From VRUE01 sp963698085 (lineage in GTDB: Bacteria > Actinomycetota > Thermoleophilia > Solirubrobacterales > 70-9), in contig OY969122.1 in NCBI GenBank assembly GCA_963698085.1, positions 1,612,001 through 1,676,000 on the forward strand: a DNA stretch of 64,000 nt, given 5' to 3'. Numbering within the stretch: the first letter of the stretch is position 1; every line of letters begins with the position of its first letter. The notes below the pieces were generated by a model that worked only from the letters and a program-made list of their open reading frames with translations, was not told where the DNA came from and did not search any database. Below are positions 24,701 to 32,651 of this stretch, one piece after another. The position numbers and the translations under genes were made by a program.

Positions 24701-24984
24701 TGAACGGCCAGATCCACGTCGTATTGCACGGCAGAACCGATTCGATCAGGGGCGGGATCAGGAACACCTTCGAAGGCGTCCCCGACGCCCCAGCTTCCAA
24801 ATTCACCCTCACGCTCAAAGGCGGCAAACGAGGGCTGCTCGTCAACAGCCGCAACATCTGCAAGGGCAAGAACCGCGCCAGCGCCAAGTTCACTGCCCAG
24901 AGCGGCAAGGTGAGCGAGTTCAGGCCTGCGCTTAAGGCGAAGTGTAGTAAAGGCAGGGGGAGAGGGAACGGCGGCAAGCGTTAA
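21703..24984 (+). CDS. large exported DUF11-like repeat protein
   Basis: A 1093-residue exported protein coupled to the preceding gene. ATG 21703 begins a typical signal peptide (MLKALPALLVATILGGSLAA, then PGALAAP). The first domain (about 35-145) resembles a DUF11 beta-sandwich: 'YQVFITNSGGKVTDQSQITI' followed by 'DTLPEGLGVKSVKL'. Three later units share 'LPPGLIGNPTAIERCS', 'LPPGFVINPASAAGQGACS', 'LPPGLTGRLAGLAYCS', each followed by Cys-Pro-rich text and a 'G.VYLA.P' strand, so the body is a repeated module of about 250 residues. The tail is basic (KAKCSKGRGRGNGGKR). Function unknown; a cell-surface structural role fits. Confidence 0.83.
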   Translation: MRMLKALPALLVATILGGSLAAPGALAAPTPAPAWDIQSLATPTNFEPGDESGKASYQVFITNSGGKVTDQSQITITDTLPEGLGVKSVKLFPPRRSGTDIGKAACEAETIAEVSTVTCQVTDALFPLVSPAKLQPGNGLLLQIQVTVPPTASGPLVNQVKVEGGGAKAVLAESENQASEEDAQAGFQEFDAELTAPDGLPATGADSHPYQYTTSFGVNVAPAPAGSAALFVPAEGDLKEIEVALPPGLIGNPTAIERCSHRQFNAIRSVFVPEEGLDARLNDCPNGSAVGLAVVQQLEGGAATARFPIYNLIPPKGMPAQFGFQVLGLPIYINTRVRSDGDYGITAYLHNTTQAQRVTAARVTIWGTPWDESHDPLRGECGEMNGLCPVEEPPRPFLRLPSSCENPLATTMSFDTWANPGTLIERAFTEAAPQECELPDFSPEIEAKPTTNVADAPSGLHFNLHLPQAENDDPEGLAEADLRDAAVTLPPGFVINPASAAGQGACSAAQIGLTTPVGQSEARFTAEPPECPDDSKVGKVEVDTPLVDHPVPGSVYLAMPHENPFASLLAIYITVDDPQTGVVVKLAGHVKPDPVTGQLTTTVNGSPQLPFEDFQLDFFEGARAPLRTPAVCGTHTTTTSLKPWTSPAFGPNATPSDSFQITQAPASAGSCPASPGAQPNGPSFQAGTAAPVAGAFSPFSLRLARADGSQEIKGIDLTLPPGLTGRLAGLAYCSDGALATAASKPGRQEEGSPSCPATSELGTVTVAAGAGPAPYHAQGKAYLAGPYKGAPISMAVITPAVAGPFDLGTVVVRAALHVDPETARIRATSDPLPTILEGISLDVRLIDLRVSRPNFTLNPTSCEPMAFSGGALSILNQTAPLTQRFQVGGCQDLAFKPKLSLRMKGGTKRADHPQLTATLKMPPGGANVAKASVALPRSVFLDQANIRTVCTRVQFVASACPKGSVYGYAKAWTPLLDQPLEGPVYLRSSDNLLPDLVADLNGQIHVVLHGRTDSIRGGIRNTFEGVPDAPASKFTLTLKGGKRGLLVNSRNICKGKNRASAKFTAQSGKVSEFRPALKAKCSKGRGRGNGGKR

Positions 24985-25135
24985 AGCAAGGGCCGGTGCC
25001 CCAGAGGCAGAGCTCCACGATCGCCTGCTCGCTCGCCGAGCCGAGATCGAAGAGGCAATCCTCACCAGGGTCTACGGGGTATCGGACCCGACAGGGGCAC
25101 GCGACCCCTCCTATCTGGAGGGTCTTCGCTCTGCG

Positions 25136-26164
25136 GTGGTGGCGGCGATCGACTACGGCCTCGCGTCCATCCAGAGCGGCGAGCGAAACCGCCCCCCGGT
25201 CCCCGCCGCCCTCCTCGTCCAGGCCCGCATCGCCGCCCGCAGTGGTATCGGCCTCGACACTGTCCTACGCCGCTACTTCGCGGGCTACGCCTTGTTGGGC
25301 GACTTCATCATCGATGAGGCCGAGGCCAGTGACATGCTGGGGGGCACTGAGCTAAAGCATCTCCTGCGCGCGCAGGCCTCGATCTTCGACCGCCTCCTCG
25401 CCGAGGTGAGCGAAGAACACGCCAGGGAGGCGGAGATCCGACTTGGCCCCACAGAAGAGAGACGGGCAGAGCTCGTCCAGAGGCTGCTTGCAGGAGAGCC
25501 GCTCGATGCCTCCGAGCTCGCCTACGACCTACAGGCGACACACACAGGGCTCCTCGCCAAGGGCCACGGCTCAGCGGATGCGATCCGCGAGCTCGTAGTC
25601 AAGCTCGACCGGCGCCTGCTGCTCATCCGACGCGAGGAGGACGTGGTTTGGGCTTGGCTCGGGACCAGGCAAAAAGTCGAGCAGGATGAGCTTGCCCGTG
25701 CGATCGTCTCGATCTTTCCCAGCGAGTCCTCCGTGGCGATTGGTGAGCCCGCTCACGGTCTTGAGGGCTGGCGGCTTTCACACCGCCAGGCCCAAGCGGC
25801 CTTGCCACTTGCAATTCGCAGCGGCGATCCCTTCGTGCGCTATGCAGACGTCGCCCTGCTTGCCTCGATGCTCCAGGACGAACTGCTCGCGACCTCGCTT
25901 CGACGCCTCTACCTCGCGCCGCTGGATCAAGAGCGAGATGGGGGGCAGACGGCGCGGGCAACCCTGCGTGCCTACTTCGCCTCGGACAGGAACGTCTCAT
26001 CCGCGGCGTCAACCCTGCGAGTCAGCCGTCGCACCGTGACTAACCGCCTTCGAGCGATCGAGGAACTCCTCGGAAGCCCGCTGCGCGAGAAGGCCGCCGA
26101 GATCGAAGCCGCCCTGTACCTCGCGGAACTCGAACACTCCCCCGCCTCAGAGATCTCAATCTGA
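25136..26164 (+). CDS. PucR-family-like transcriptional regulator
   Basis: A regulator with a C-terminal PucR-type helix-turn-helix ('YFASDRNVSSAASTLRVSRRTVTNRLRAIEELLG') after a GGDEF-like/CdaR middle region. From GTG 25136 it is 342 residues. The same frame is open upstream and encodes sequence that looks like the true N-terminal helix region ('LLARRAEIEEAILTRVYGVS', 'DPSYLEGLRSAVVAAIDYG'), yet has no ATG, GTG or TTG before 25136. The real start may be non-canonical or lost through a sequence error. It follows the DUF11-like gene and precedes the subtilisin, so it may regulate one of them. Confidence 0.8.
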   Translation: MVAAIDYGLASIQSGERNRPPVPAALLVQARIAARSGIGLDTVLRRYFAGYALLGDFIIDEAEASDMLGGTELKHLLRAQASIFDRLLAEVSEEHAREAEIRLGPTEERRAELVQRLLAGEPLDASELAYDLQATHTGLLAKGHGSADAIRELVVKLDRRLLLIRREEDVVWAWLGTRQKVEQDELARAIVSIFPSESSVAIGEPAHGLEGWRLSHRQAQAALPLAIRSGDPFVRYADVALLASMLQDELLATSLRRLYLAPLDQERDGGQTARATLRAYFASDRNVSSAASTLRVSRRTVTNRLRAIEELLGSPLREKAAEIEAALYLAELEHSPASEISI

Positions 26165-26269
26165 GAATCCAAAGCCTCCGCACTTTCCCGCATTGGTAAC
26201 GCGCGGCGCGGAGTTCCACGGCGAGGCTTTAGAGAACGCAGTTCAGGGACCAACCAGGGAGGGCATCGC

Positions 26270-29200
26270 ATGGGGAAGGACAGAGACAGCGCTGAGGGCA
26301 GCAAAGTTGACAAAGGTCCATGGGCTAACACGGCCAAACTCCTACTCCTCTTCGCCTTCCTCCTAGCCTTCGCAGCTCTGGCGACCCCGGCCTCGGCTCT
26401 GCCCACCGAGCCCCTCCAGCCACCGCCTCTCGCCCCCCCCATACCCCCGAAGACACAACCCCAAGCCGAGCCCGAGCAAGATACTCGCATCCCCGGCCAC
26501 TACATCGTCGTCTTCAAGGACTCCGTCGCCCATCCCGGCAACCTCGCCGAAGCGCAGACCGAGCAAAAGGACGGCGACCTCGGCTTCATCTACCGCCACG
26601 CCCTCAAGGGTTATTCCGCCGAGCTCTCAAAGGACGCAGTGGAAGCGCTGCGGGAGAACCCGCAGGTCAAGTACGTGACGCCGGCTCAGTGGATCGAATT
26701 GGAGGCCCAGACGCTGCCGACCGGGATCAAACGCGTCGGCGCCACTGAAAACGCGACCGCGGACATCGATGGCAAAGACGATGCAAGGGTCAATGTCGAC
26801 GTGGCGGTGATCGACTCCGGCGTCGACTACATCCACCCGGATCTGAACGTCTACAAACGGACGAACTGCGTCCCTTCCGGAGAAGACCCCGAAAAAGAAG
26901 GGAATATCAAAAGCTGCACCGATAACAGCGGCACCGATGGCGTCGGCCACGGCACTCATGTCGCAGGGACGATCGGAGCCATCGACAACGGCGACGGTGT
27001 GGCCGGTGTCGCCGCCGGCGCCCGCTTGTGGGCCGCGAGAGTGTTCAACAACAAAGGCAAAGGCACGATGCCCTGGGCTATTGCTGCCGTGGACTGGGTG
27101 ACCACCCACGCGAGCGAAATCGAGGTCGCCAACATGAGCCTCGGCGGTGCCTACAACCCTGCGCTCGAAGAAGCGGTCACCAACTCGGTGGAAGCCGGCG
27201 TCGTCTACGCGGTCGCTGCGGGCAACAGCTCTGTCAAAGCCAGCAACTTCAGCCCGGCGAACAACCCCGACGCGATTACCGTCTCCGCCCTCGCCGACTA
27301 CGACGGGAAACTAGGCGGTCAGGCACAGCCGTTGCTCAACAGTGGGCCAGGGAAGTGCGAAACGCTGGAGGAGTACAACAACTACGGCGATGACGACCGC
27401 ATGGCCTGGTTCAGCAACTTCGGCTCGGTTGTCGACATCGCCGCCCCGGGGGTCTGCATCTTCTCAACCGTGCCTGGCGGAGGGTATGACTACAACTCAG
27501 GCACCTCGATGGCCTCCCCGCACGTCGCGGGCGCCGCCGCCTTGCTCGCCAGCAAATCGAATCCGAATTCCAAAGAAGACGTCGAAGCGATCCGCCAGCA
27601 AATCGCCGACGAAGGCAATCGGTCCTGGGTCTCGATCTACTCGTGGTACGGACACGAATGGAATCAAACTCCGAGCACTCCCCTCTTGGACGTCAGCCCG
27701 CTCGGAGCCGCGACCTACACGACCACAGCCTCCGAAGTAGTTCCGACCGAAGCAAAGTTGAACGGCGGTGCGAATCCCTACGCGGCCAATACCAGCTACC
27801 GGTTCGAATACGGGACCACGACCTCCTATGGCGCCAGTATACCCAGCTCGCCGAAAAACATCGGCTCGGGCAGCAAAGACGTTGGCCTCAGCGAGACCGT
27901 CAAAGGACTGAAACCGTTCACCACATATCACTATCGCCTCACGACGATCAACGAAGCGACGAAAGTCGAAACCCACGGCGAAGACAGGACCCTTTTCACT
28001 CCGGGATCCGTGTCCACCATGCCCGCCACGAGCATCGGCACACACCGAGCCAGGCTCAGTGCCACAATCAATCCTTGGGGGGTTGAAACCAGCTACCACT
28101 TCGAATACGGGACGAGCACAACCTACGGCCAGTCTACGCCGGTATCACCGAAATCGATCGGCTCAGGCACGGTGCCCGTGAAGATCAGCGAGCCCATCGA
28201 AGGGTTGAGAGGGGGGACCAAATACCACTACCGTGTGGTGGCGACGACCAGTGAAGGCGAAGTGAAGCATGGTAAAGACGAAACATTCTTCGCCGCCGAC
28301 TCGGAATTCGTCGCCAACTGGACTGAGCTGGGTCATGGCCATCCGTTCAAGCTGAAAGGTGAAATTGCTAAAACTTCTGACTATGATGAATTTGCACTCT
28401 ACGACGCAGGAGCCCACGGCGCGGGCTATCAATTTTTTTGCGACTCCTTCAGCTTTACGTCGAACCTGCTATTCGCCAACGCCGAATCCTTCAGAGTGGC
28501 GATTGAGGATCCGCACTGTTTCAAAGGTGGCGGAACAAATACGATTGCAATGAACGGGTGCGAACTGGAATTCTATCTCGAGGGTGGTGTCGATATCGTC
28601 GGATCCGAATGCACGGCGATAACCGTTGACACTTCGGATGGATGTACAGTCGAAATCGGACCGCAGCGCGGGCTGAACATATTCCCCGACGGCCCCGATG
28701 GCTTCGGCGAAGGCGGCTTTGGGATTCAATCAGGATTAGGGGTCAATTACACTACGTTCACGGTAAAACACCGTTTCTTCACATGCCCGGCCCACGAAGG
28801 CACGTGGGAAACCGGAGTGCTGGAGGGGAACTGGGAGGTATGGGGGGTCCGGGGGGAAGATGGTGTAAACGAAATCGAGGCGCGTATCTTTTCTCGGCCG
28901 GCTGTCACCGGTACTGCTGTCGGGGTGGGGCAGACATCCGTAACGCCTATCGGAACTGTCCATGCGCATGGGGCGGAAAGCGACTATCGGTTCCAGTACG
29001 GTCTGACAAGCGCGTATGGCTCACAAACTCAGTGGAAAACCCTGCCTGGAGGGGAAGAGATCGGAGGAGACGAAAAAACGGATGAAGTCAGCAATGCCCT
29101 TGAGGATCTCAAACCCAACACCACCTATCACTATCGGCTTCAGGTGATCAACGACTACGGGACGTTCAGTGGTGACGACGAGACTGTCACTACGCTCCCT

Positions 29201-29341
29201 CTTTGCAAAGGCGCTGAAGGCAAATGCGAATGGAAAGCGCAGTCGACCCCAGAATCTCTCAAAGTCCGAGCACTCGCTCACCGGCGTCTCCTGCGCCTCG
29301 GCGAACATGTGCTTCGGCGTCGGCACAGATTCGCTCACTGA
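26270..29341 (+). CDS. exported subtilisin-like serine protease (S8), N-terminal part of a frameshifted larger gene
   Basis: A secreted protease of the proteinase K/subtilisin class. Signal peptide about 20-43; inhibitor I9-type prodomain about 74-147 ('GHYIVVFKDSVAHPG'); catalytic Asp182 (VIDSGVD), His227 (GHGTHVAGT) and Ser413 (GTSMASPHVAG), all intact. Residues about 480-650 contain two fibronectin-like repeats ('SYRFEYGTTTSYG', 'SYHFEYGTSTTYG'); a third ('DYRFQYGLTSAYG') follows at about 905-985. Between them is a domain of lower GC (28.3-28.8 kb) with several cysteines. After about 29251 the frame becomes meaningless (Arg/Leu/His-rich to the stop at 29341), while coding potential continues in another frame. 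The product is therefore probably one protein ending at 31388. Start: ATG 26270 with gggaggg upstream. Confidence 0.85.
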   Translation: MGKDRDSAEGSKVDKGPWANTAKLLLLFAFLLAFAALATPASALPTEPLQPPPLAPPIPPKTQPQAEPEQDTRIPGHYIVVFKDSVAHPGNLAEAQTEQKDGDLGFIYRHALKGYSAELSKDAVEALRENPQVKYVTPAQWIELEAQTLPTGIKRVGATENATADIDGKDDARVNVDVAVIDSGVDYIHPDLNVYKRTNCVPSGEDPEKEGNIKSCTDNSGTDGVGHGTHVAGTIGAIDNGDGVAGVAAGARLWAARVFNNKGKGTMPWAIAAVDWVTTHASEIEVANMSLGGAYNPALEEAVTNSVEAGVVYAVAAGNSSVKASNFSPANNPDAITVSALADYDGKLGGQAQPLLNSGPGKCETLEEYNNYGDDDRMAWFSNFGSVVDIAAPGVCIFSTVPGGGYDYNSGTSMASPHVAGAAALLASKSNPNSKEDVEAIRQQIADEGNRSWVSIYSWYGHEWNQTPSTPLLDVSPLGAATYTTTASEVVPTEAKLNGGANPYAANTSYRFEYGTTTSYGASIPSSPKNIGSGSKDVGLSETVKGLKPFTTYHYRLTTINEATKVETHGEDRTLFTPGSVSTMPATSIGTHRARLSATINPWGVETSYHFEYGTSTTYGQSTPVSPKSIGSGTVPVKISEPIEGLRGGTKYHYRVVATTSEGEVKHGKDETFFAADSEFVANWTELGHGHPFKLKGEIAKTSDYDEFALYDAGAHGAGYQFFCDSFSFTSNLLFANAESFRVAIEDPHCFKGGGTNTIAMNGCELEFYLEGGVDIVGSECTAITVDTSDGCTVEIGPQRGLNIFPDGPDGFGEGGFGIQSGLGVNYTTFTVKHRFFTCPAHEGTWETGVLEGNWEVWGVRGEDGVNEIEARIFSRPAVTGTAVGVGQTSVTPIGTVHAHGAESDYRFQYGLTSAYGSQTQWKTLPGGEEIGGDEKTDEVSNALEDLKPNTTYHYRLQVINDYGTFSGDDETVTTLPLCKGAEGKCEWKAQSTPESLKVRALAHRRLLRLGEHVLRRRHRFAH

Positions 29342-31388
29342 AAAAGGATTCGCCGAGCTCTGGGATGGCACCCAGTGGAGCAATGAGCTCGGTTTCGGAA
29401 AATCGGCCTCAGGGGTCTCGTGCCCCTCGGCCACTTGGTGCGTGGCCGTGGGGGTGGCCGCCGGGGCCAGCTTCCCCCAAGCCTGGCTCCTCAAAAAAGA
29501 AGGCTCCAACTGGAGCTTCGAAAGCCCGTTCACGCTGCCCAAACCCAGCGGCGGCTCCAAACTCACCCTGCGCTCGGTCTCCTGCAGCTCGACCACGGCC
29601 TGTACCGCGGTCGGTTCCTACTACGTCGAAAGCGAAGGCAAATACAAACCGCTGGTCGAGCGTTGGAACGGAACCAGCTGGTCGCTGGAATCGGCGCCCA
29701 ACCCGCCTTCGGGAAGCGCGGAAAAGGCGATGCTGGCGGTCTCCTGCGCATCTGCGACCTCTTGCACGGCGGTAGGCACCGCCAACAACGTTCCCTTCGT
29801 CGAGAGCTGGAACGGCACGAGCTGGTCGGTGCAGAGCATCCCGGTGCCTTCGCCCTCGGTGGAAAGCACCCTGGAAGGGGTCTCCTGCACCTCGGCCGGC
29901 GCCTGCACGGCGGTGGGCTCATACAAGGAAACTTCGAGTTGGACCAAATACAAAAAGCCCCTCGCCGAGCACTGGAACGGAAGCACGTGGTCGATCCAGG
30001 CGACCCCGAGTCCAGGTGAAGCCAAAGGCATGGTGAAGCTGGTGGGTGTTTCGTGCACTTCCTCCAGCGCCTGCACTGCAGTGGGGCGCTATGCGCCCGT
30101 GACGGGCGAAAACCCCAATGAACAGCGGACCTTGGCCGAGTCTTGGAACGGCACGAGCTGGACGGTGCAGTCCTCGCCCAATTCCGCCCAGAAAGTCAAC
30201 GGCCTCGCCGCGGTCTCCTGCAGCGCCGTAAGTGCCTGCACCGCGGTTGGCAGCGCCCAGGCCGAATCGAGTGATTTGAGCAATGCAGACCAGGCCTCAT
30301 TGGCAGAGCGCTGGAACGGCAGCGAATGGAAAGTTCAGGCCACCCCGGGCCAGAGCCGCTCGAGCTACTCCCTCGCCGATGTCTCCTGTGCCTCGGCGAG
30401 CATTTGCCTCGCGGTGGGCAACGACCCCTACACGAGCAGGGGATTCGCCGAGCTCTGGGACGGCAGCCAGTGGACCATGCAGTTCGGCTTCGGCAAATCC
30501 GGCGCAGACATCGCCTGTCCGGCGACGAACTGGTGCATGGCCGTGGGGGTGGCCGCCGGGGCCAGCTTCCCCCAAGCCTGGCTCCTCAAAAAAGAAGGCT
30601 CCAACTGGAGCTTCGAAAGCCCGTTCACGCTGCCCAAACCCAGCGGCGGCTCCAAACTCACCCTGCGCTCGGTCTCCTGCAGCTCGACCACCGCCTGTAC
30701 CGCGGTCGGTTCCTACTACGTCGAAAGCGAAGGCAAATACAAACCGCTGGTCGAGCGTTGGAACGGAACCAGCTGGTCGCTGGAATCGGCGCCCAACCCG
30801 CCTTCGGGAAGCGCGGAAAAGGCGATGCTGGCGGTCTCCTGCGCATCTGCGACCTCTTGCACGGCGGTAGGCACCGCCAACAACGTTCCCTTCGTCGAGA
30901 GCTGGAACGGCACGAGCTGGTCGGTGCAGAGCATCCCGGTGCCTTCGCCCTCGGTGGAAAGCACCCTGGAAGGGGTCTCCTGCACCTCGGCCGGCGCCTG
31001 CACGGCGGTGGGCTCATACAAGGAAACCCTCTTCGGCAACTTCAAGCCGCTCGCGATGCGCTGGAACGGAAGCGGATGGACGATTCTCGCTCCCTCCAGT
31101 CCCGCCAATGTCAAAGACGTGACCCTGAAAGGGATCTCCTGCGTCGCGACCTACCAGTGCACGGCTGTCGGCAATTACAGGCTCCAGGGAGGCGAACGCA
31201 AGACCCTGGTCGAGGACTGGAATGGTGCGAGCTGGACGATCCAGGACTCGCCTGACTCAAGCCAGAAAGTCGACGCCTTCACCGGCGTCTCCTGCAGCTC
31301 GGCGATCGTCTGCACAGCGGTGGGGGCCGCCGAGCCGGAAGAAGGCTCGACCGTGAATGAAACTTCGCTCGCCGCACGGTACGAATAG
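29169..31388 (+). CDS. repeat propeller region, probably the displaced C terminus of the subtilisin
   Basis: Meaningful sequence begins near 29253; the residues translated before that are an out-of-frame reading of the protease gene. It contains 14 copies of a unit of about 50 residues with 'SC(x)S(x)xxCTAVG' followed by 'ER/ESWNGTSWS.QS.P'. They fall into two sets of seven with a period of 365 residues (1095 bp), suggesting two seven-bladed beta-propellers. Each blade has a Cys pair, possibly a disulfide outside the cell. The start of the frame (QNLSKSEHSLTGVSC) completes the protease text (WKAQSTP) if one base near 29252 is removed. There is no signal peptide of its own, supporting the fusion. 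Confidence 0.72.
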   Translation: MVTTRLSLRSLFAKALKANANGKRSRPQNLSKSEHSLTGVSCASANMCFGVGTDSLTEKGFAELWDGTQWSNELGFGKSASGVSCPSATWCVAVGVAAGASFPQAWLLKKEGSNWSFESPFTLPKPSGGSKLTLRSVSCSSTTACTAVGSYYVESEGKYKPLVERWNGTSWSLESAPNPPSGSAEKAMLAVSCASATSCTAVGTANNVPFVESWNGTSWSVQSIPVPSPSVESTLEGVSCTSAGACTAVGSYKETSSWTKYKKPLAEHWNGSTWSIQATPSPGEAKGMVKLVGVSCTSSSACTAVGRYAPVTGENPNEQRTLAESWNGTSWTVQSSPNSAQKVNGLAAVSCSAVSACTAVGSAQAESSDLSNADQASLAERWNGSEWKVQATPGQSRSSYSLADVSCASASICLAVGNDPYTSRGFAELWDGSQWTMQFGFGKSGADIACPATNWCMAVGVAAGASFPQAWLLKKEGSNWSFESPFTLPKPSGGSKLTLRSVSCSSTTACTAVGSYYVESEGKYKPLVERWNGTSWSLESAPNPPSGSAEKAMLAVSCASATSCTAVGTANNVPFVESWNGTSWSVQSIPVPSPSVESTLEGVSCTSAGACTAVGSYKETLFGNFKPLAMRWNGSGWTILAPSSPANVKDVTLKGISCVATYQCTAVGNYRLQGGERKTLVEDWNGASWTIQDSPDSSQKVDAFTGVSCSSAIVCTAVGAAEPEEGSTVNETSLAARYE
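29443..29932 (+). repeat. 490-bp intragenic repeat, copy 1
   Basis: Matches 30538-31027 with a single difference that I could find (accacggcc versus accaccgcc near 29600). Offset is exactly 1095 bp. Covers blades 2-5 of the first propeller set. Confidence 0.92.
30538..31027 (+). repeat. 490-bp intragenic repeat, copy 2
   Basis: Second copy of 29443-29932, covering blades 9-12. The flanking blades are clearly diverged at the DNA level, so identity is confined to this block, as expected from recent duplication or gene conversion. Confidence 0.92.
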
Positions 31389-31446
31389 GCACCGGCCGAT
31401 TGTCGTAGCGGGTGACAAATGGAAGGCCGTCTATCCTCCTCATCAT

Positions 31447-31465
31447 CCATGTACGAAGCGGTTCA
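31447..31465 (+). promoter_or_regulatory. candidate TetR operator, copy 2
   Basis: ccatgtacgaagcggttca ends 8 bp before the GTG of the TetR gene; GTACGAA-gcg-GTTCATT is an imperfect dyad. The same 19-mer (17/19) occurs at the exported-protein operon promoter (16496-16514). Autorepression of the TetR gene is the simplest reading. Confidence 0.5.
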
Positions 31466-31472
31466 TTAACCA

Positions 31473-32117
31473 GTGCCGTTGCCGCGGGGGCGCCACGACC
31501 TTTCTTCTGGCGAAGTCGAAGCGGATCAGCGGCGGCGGATGCTGGCGGCGATGGCGGGGGCGCTGGCCGAGCACGGTTACGCGCGCCTCACCGTCGACGA
31601 CGTGTTGAGGCGGGCCGGCGTCTCGCGGCGCACCTTCTACGAGCTCTTCGATGACAAGGACGACTGCCTCCTCGCGGCCTACGAGGATGCCGAGCGGCGG
31701 GCGTGGATGGCGGGGGCCACTGCCGCGGCCGGTGTGCCCGCCCTCGCAGAGGCAGGCGGGGCGCGCTCCGATCCCTGGCCCGACCGGGTCCACGCCGCCC
31801 TTGCCGCGGTGCTCGAGTTCGTCGTTGCCGAGCCAGACACGGCGCGCCTCTTCACCCTGGAGGCGCGGGCCGCGGGGCCGGAGATGGCGGCGCGTCACGC
31901 GGCCGCCCTCGACCGGCTCGCCGCGTTGTTGCGGGCGGGCAACCGCCGCGCCGCGGCGGCCCCTGCTCTCCCCGAGGCGACTGAGCGCGTGCTGCTCGGC
32001 AACGTCGCCGCCGTGGTCGGCTCCTACGTAATCAGCGGCGCCACCGAGCTGCTGCCCGACCTCGCGCCCCAGTTCGCCGAGCATCTGCTCTCGCCCTACC
32101 GCGAAGCGCCCGAGTGA
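31473..32117 (+). CDS. TetR-family transcriptional regulator
   Basis: A 214-residue repressor-type protein. The N-terminal DNA-binding domain (about 20-70) has 'GALAEHGYARLTVDDVLRRA' then 'GVSRRTFYELFDDKDDCLL', the classic TetR helix-turn-helix. The C-terminal ligand domain is Ala-rich and gives no clue to its ligand. GTG 31473 is taken as start; it leaves a short Arg/Gly-rich lead before the HTH. The upstream 19-bp dyad is shared with the promoter of the collagen-like operon at 16.5 kb, which makes that operon, along with its own gene, a candidate target. It follows the propeller gene by 84 bp on the same strand. Confidence 0.92.
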   Translation: MPLPRGRHDLSSGEVEADQRRRMLAAMAGALAEHGYARLTVDDVLRRAGVSRRTFYELFDDKDDCLLAAYEDAERRAWMAGATAAAGVPALAEAGGARSDPWPDRVHAALAAVLEFVVAEPDTARLFTLEARAAGPEMAARHAAALDRLAALLRAGNRRAAAAPALPEATERVLLGNVAAVVGSYVISGATELLPDLAPQFAEHLLSPYREAPE

Positions 32118-32141
32118 ACCGGCCCGCACGCCCTTCGCGCG

Positions 32142-32651
32142 TCAGGTGACCTCCGGGTCGGTCAGCGACGCGACGTCGGCAAGGTCGATCGGACGGCCGC
32201 GGGTCAACTTCATCTGGATCAGGTCGTCGAGGCCGACCACCGGGACGTCGATCTCGCCGAGGCGCACATGCAGGGCGCGATCGCGCAGCTCCTCGTAGGA
32301 GCGCCCACCCGGTACCTCGTGCATCACGTCGATTCCGCCGTCGCGGCTGCCGAACTGCCAGATCGTCGCCCGCGGCAGCATCCGCGCGTCGATCTCGGTC
32401 CCCTCCTCGCCTGGATTCAGAACTCGCGCGTCGAGCGAGCGAAGCGCGGCCGCGAGCCGGGTCAAGTTGGCCGGATCCGGAGCGGGGATCAGGTCGGCAT
32501 CGTTGGTCGTTCTCACGTGTCCGTGCGTCTGCACCGCCAGACCGCCTATCAACACGTAGTCGACGCCATGCTCGGCGAGGGCGCGAAGGATGCGCTCGGC
32601 GTCGAGGGGAGCGTCAGCCCCCGCCACGCGCGGCTCTTCCCGCCTGGGCAA
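32142..32651 (-). CDS. nucleotidyltransferase (AbiEii/MNT-like), likely toxin of an XRE-NTase pair
   Basis: A 169-residue minimal nucleotidyltransferase. The core begins at about 20 with 'ALAEHGVDYVLIGGLAVQTHG' followed by 'RTTNDADLIPAPDP', the pattern of the DNA polymerase beta fold (GG, then D-x-D-type metal ligands, here DAD). A later 'GGIDVMHEVPG' supplies the third acidic residue, and 'VPVVGLDDLIQMKLT' is typical of the family. Its start overlaps the end of the upstream XRE gene by 38 bp, so the two are co-translated. Such pairs often act as toxin-antitoxin or abortive-infection systems (AbiE, MNT-HEPN relatives), but activity is not shown here. Confidence 0.8.
   Translation of the reverse strand: MPRREEPRVAGADAPLDAERILRALAEHGVDYVLIGGLAVQTHGHVRTTNDADLIPAPDPANLTRLAAALRSLDARVLNPGEEGTEIDARMLPRATIWQFGSRDGGIDVMHEVPGGRSYEELRDRALHVRLGEIDVPVVGLDDLIQMKLTRGRPIDLADVASLTDPEVT

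Noticed and set aside
29443..31027. Repeats as a CRISPR array or mobile element
   Set aside because: There are two 490-bp blocks in a single reading frame, with no short repeat-spacer pattern and no transposase.
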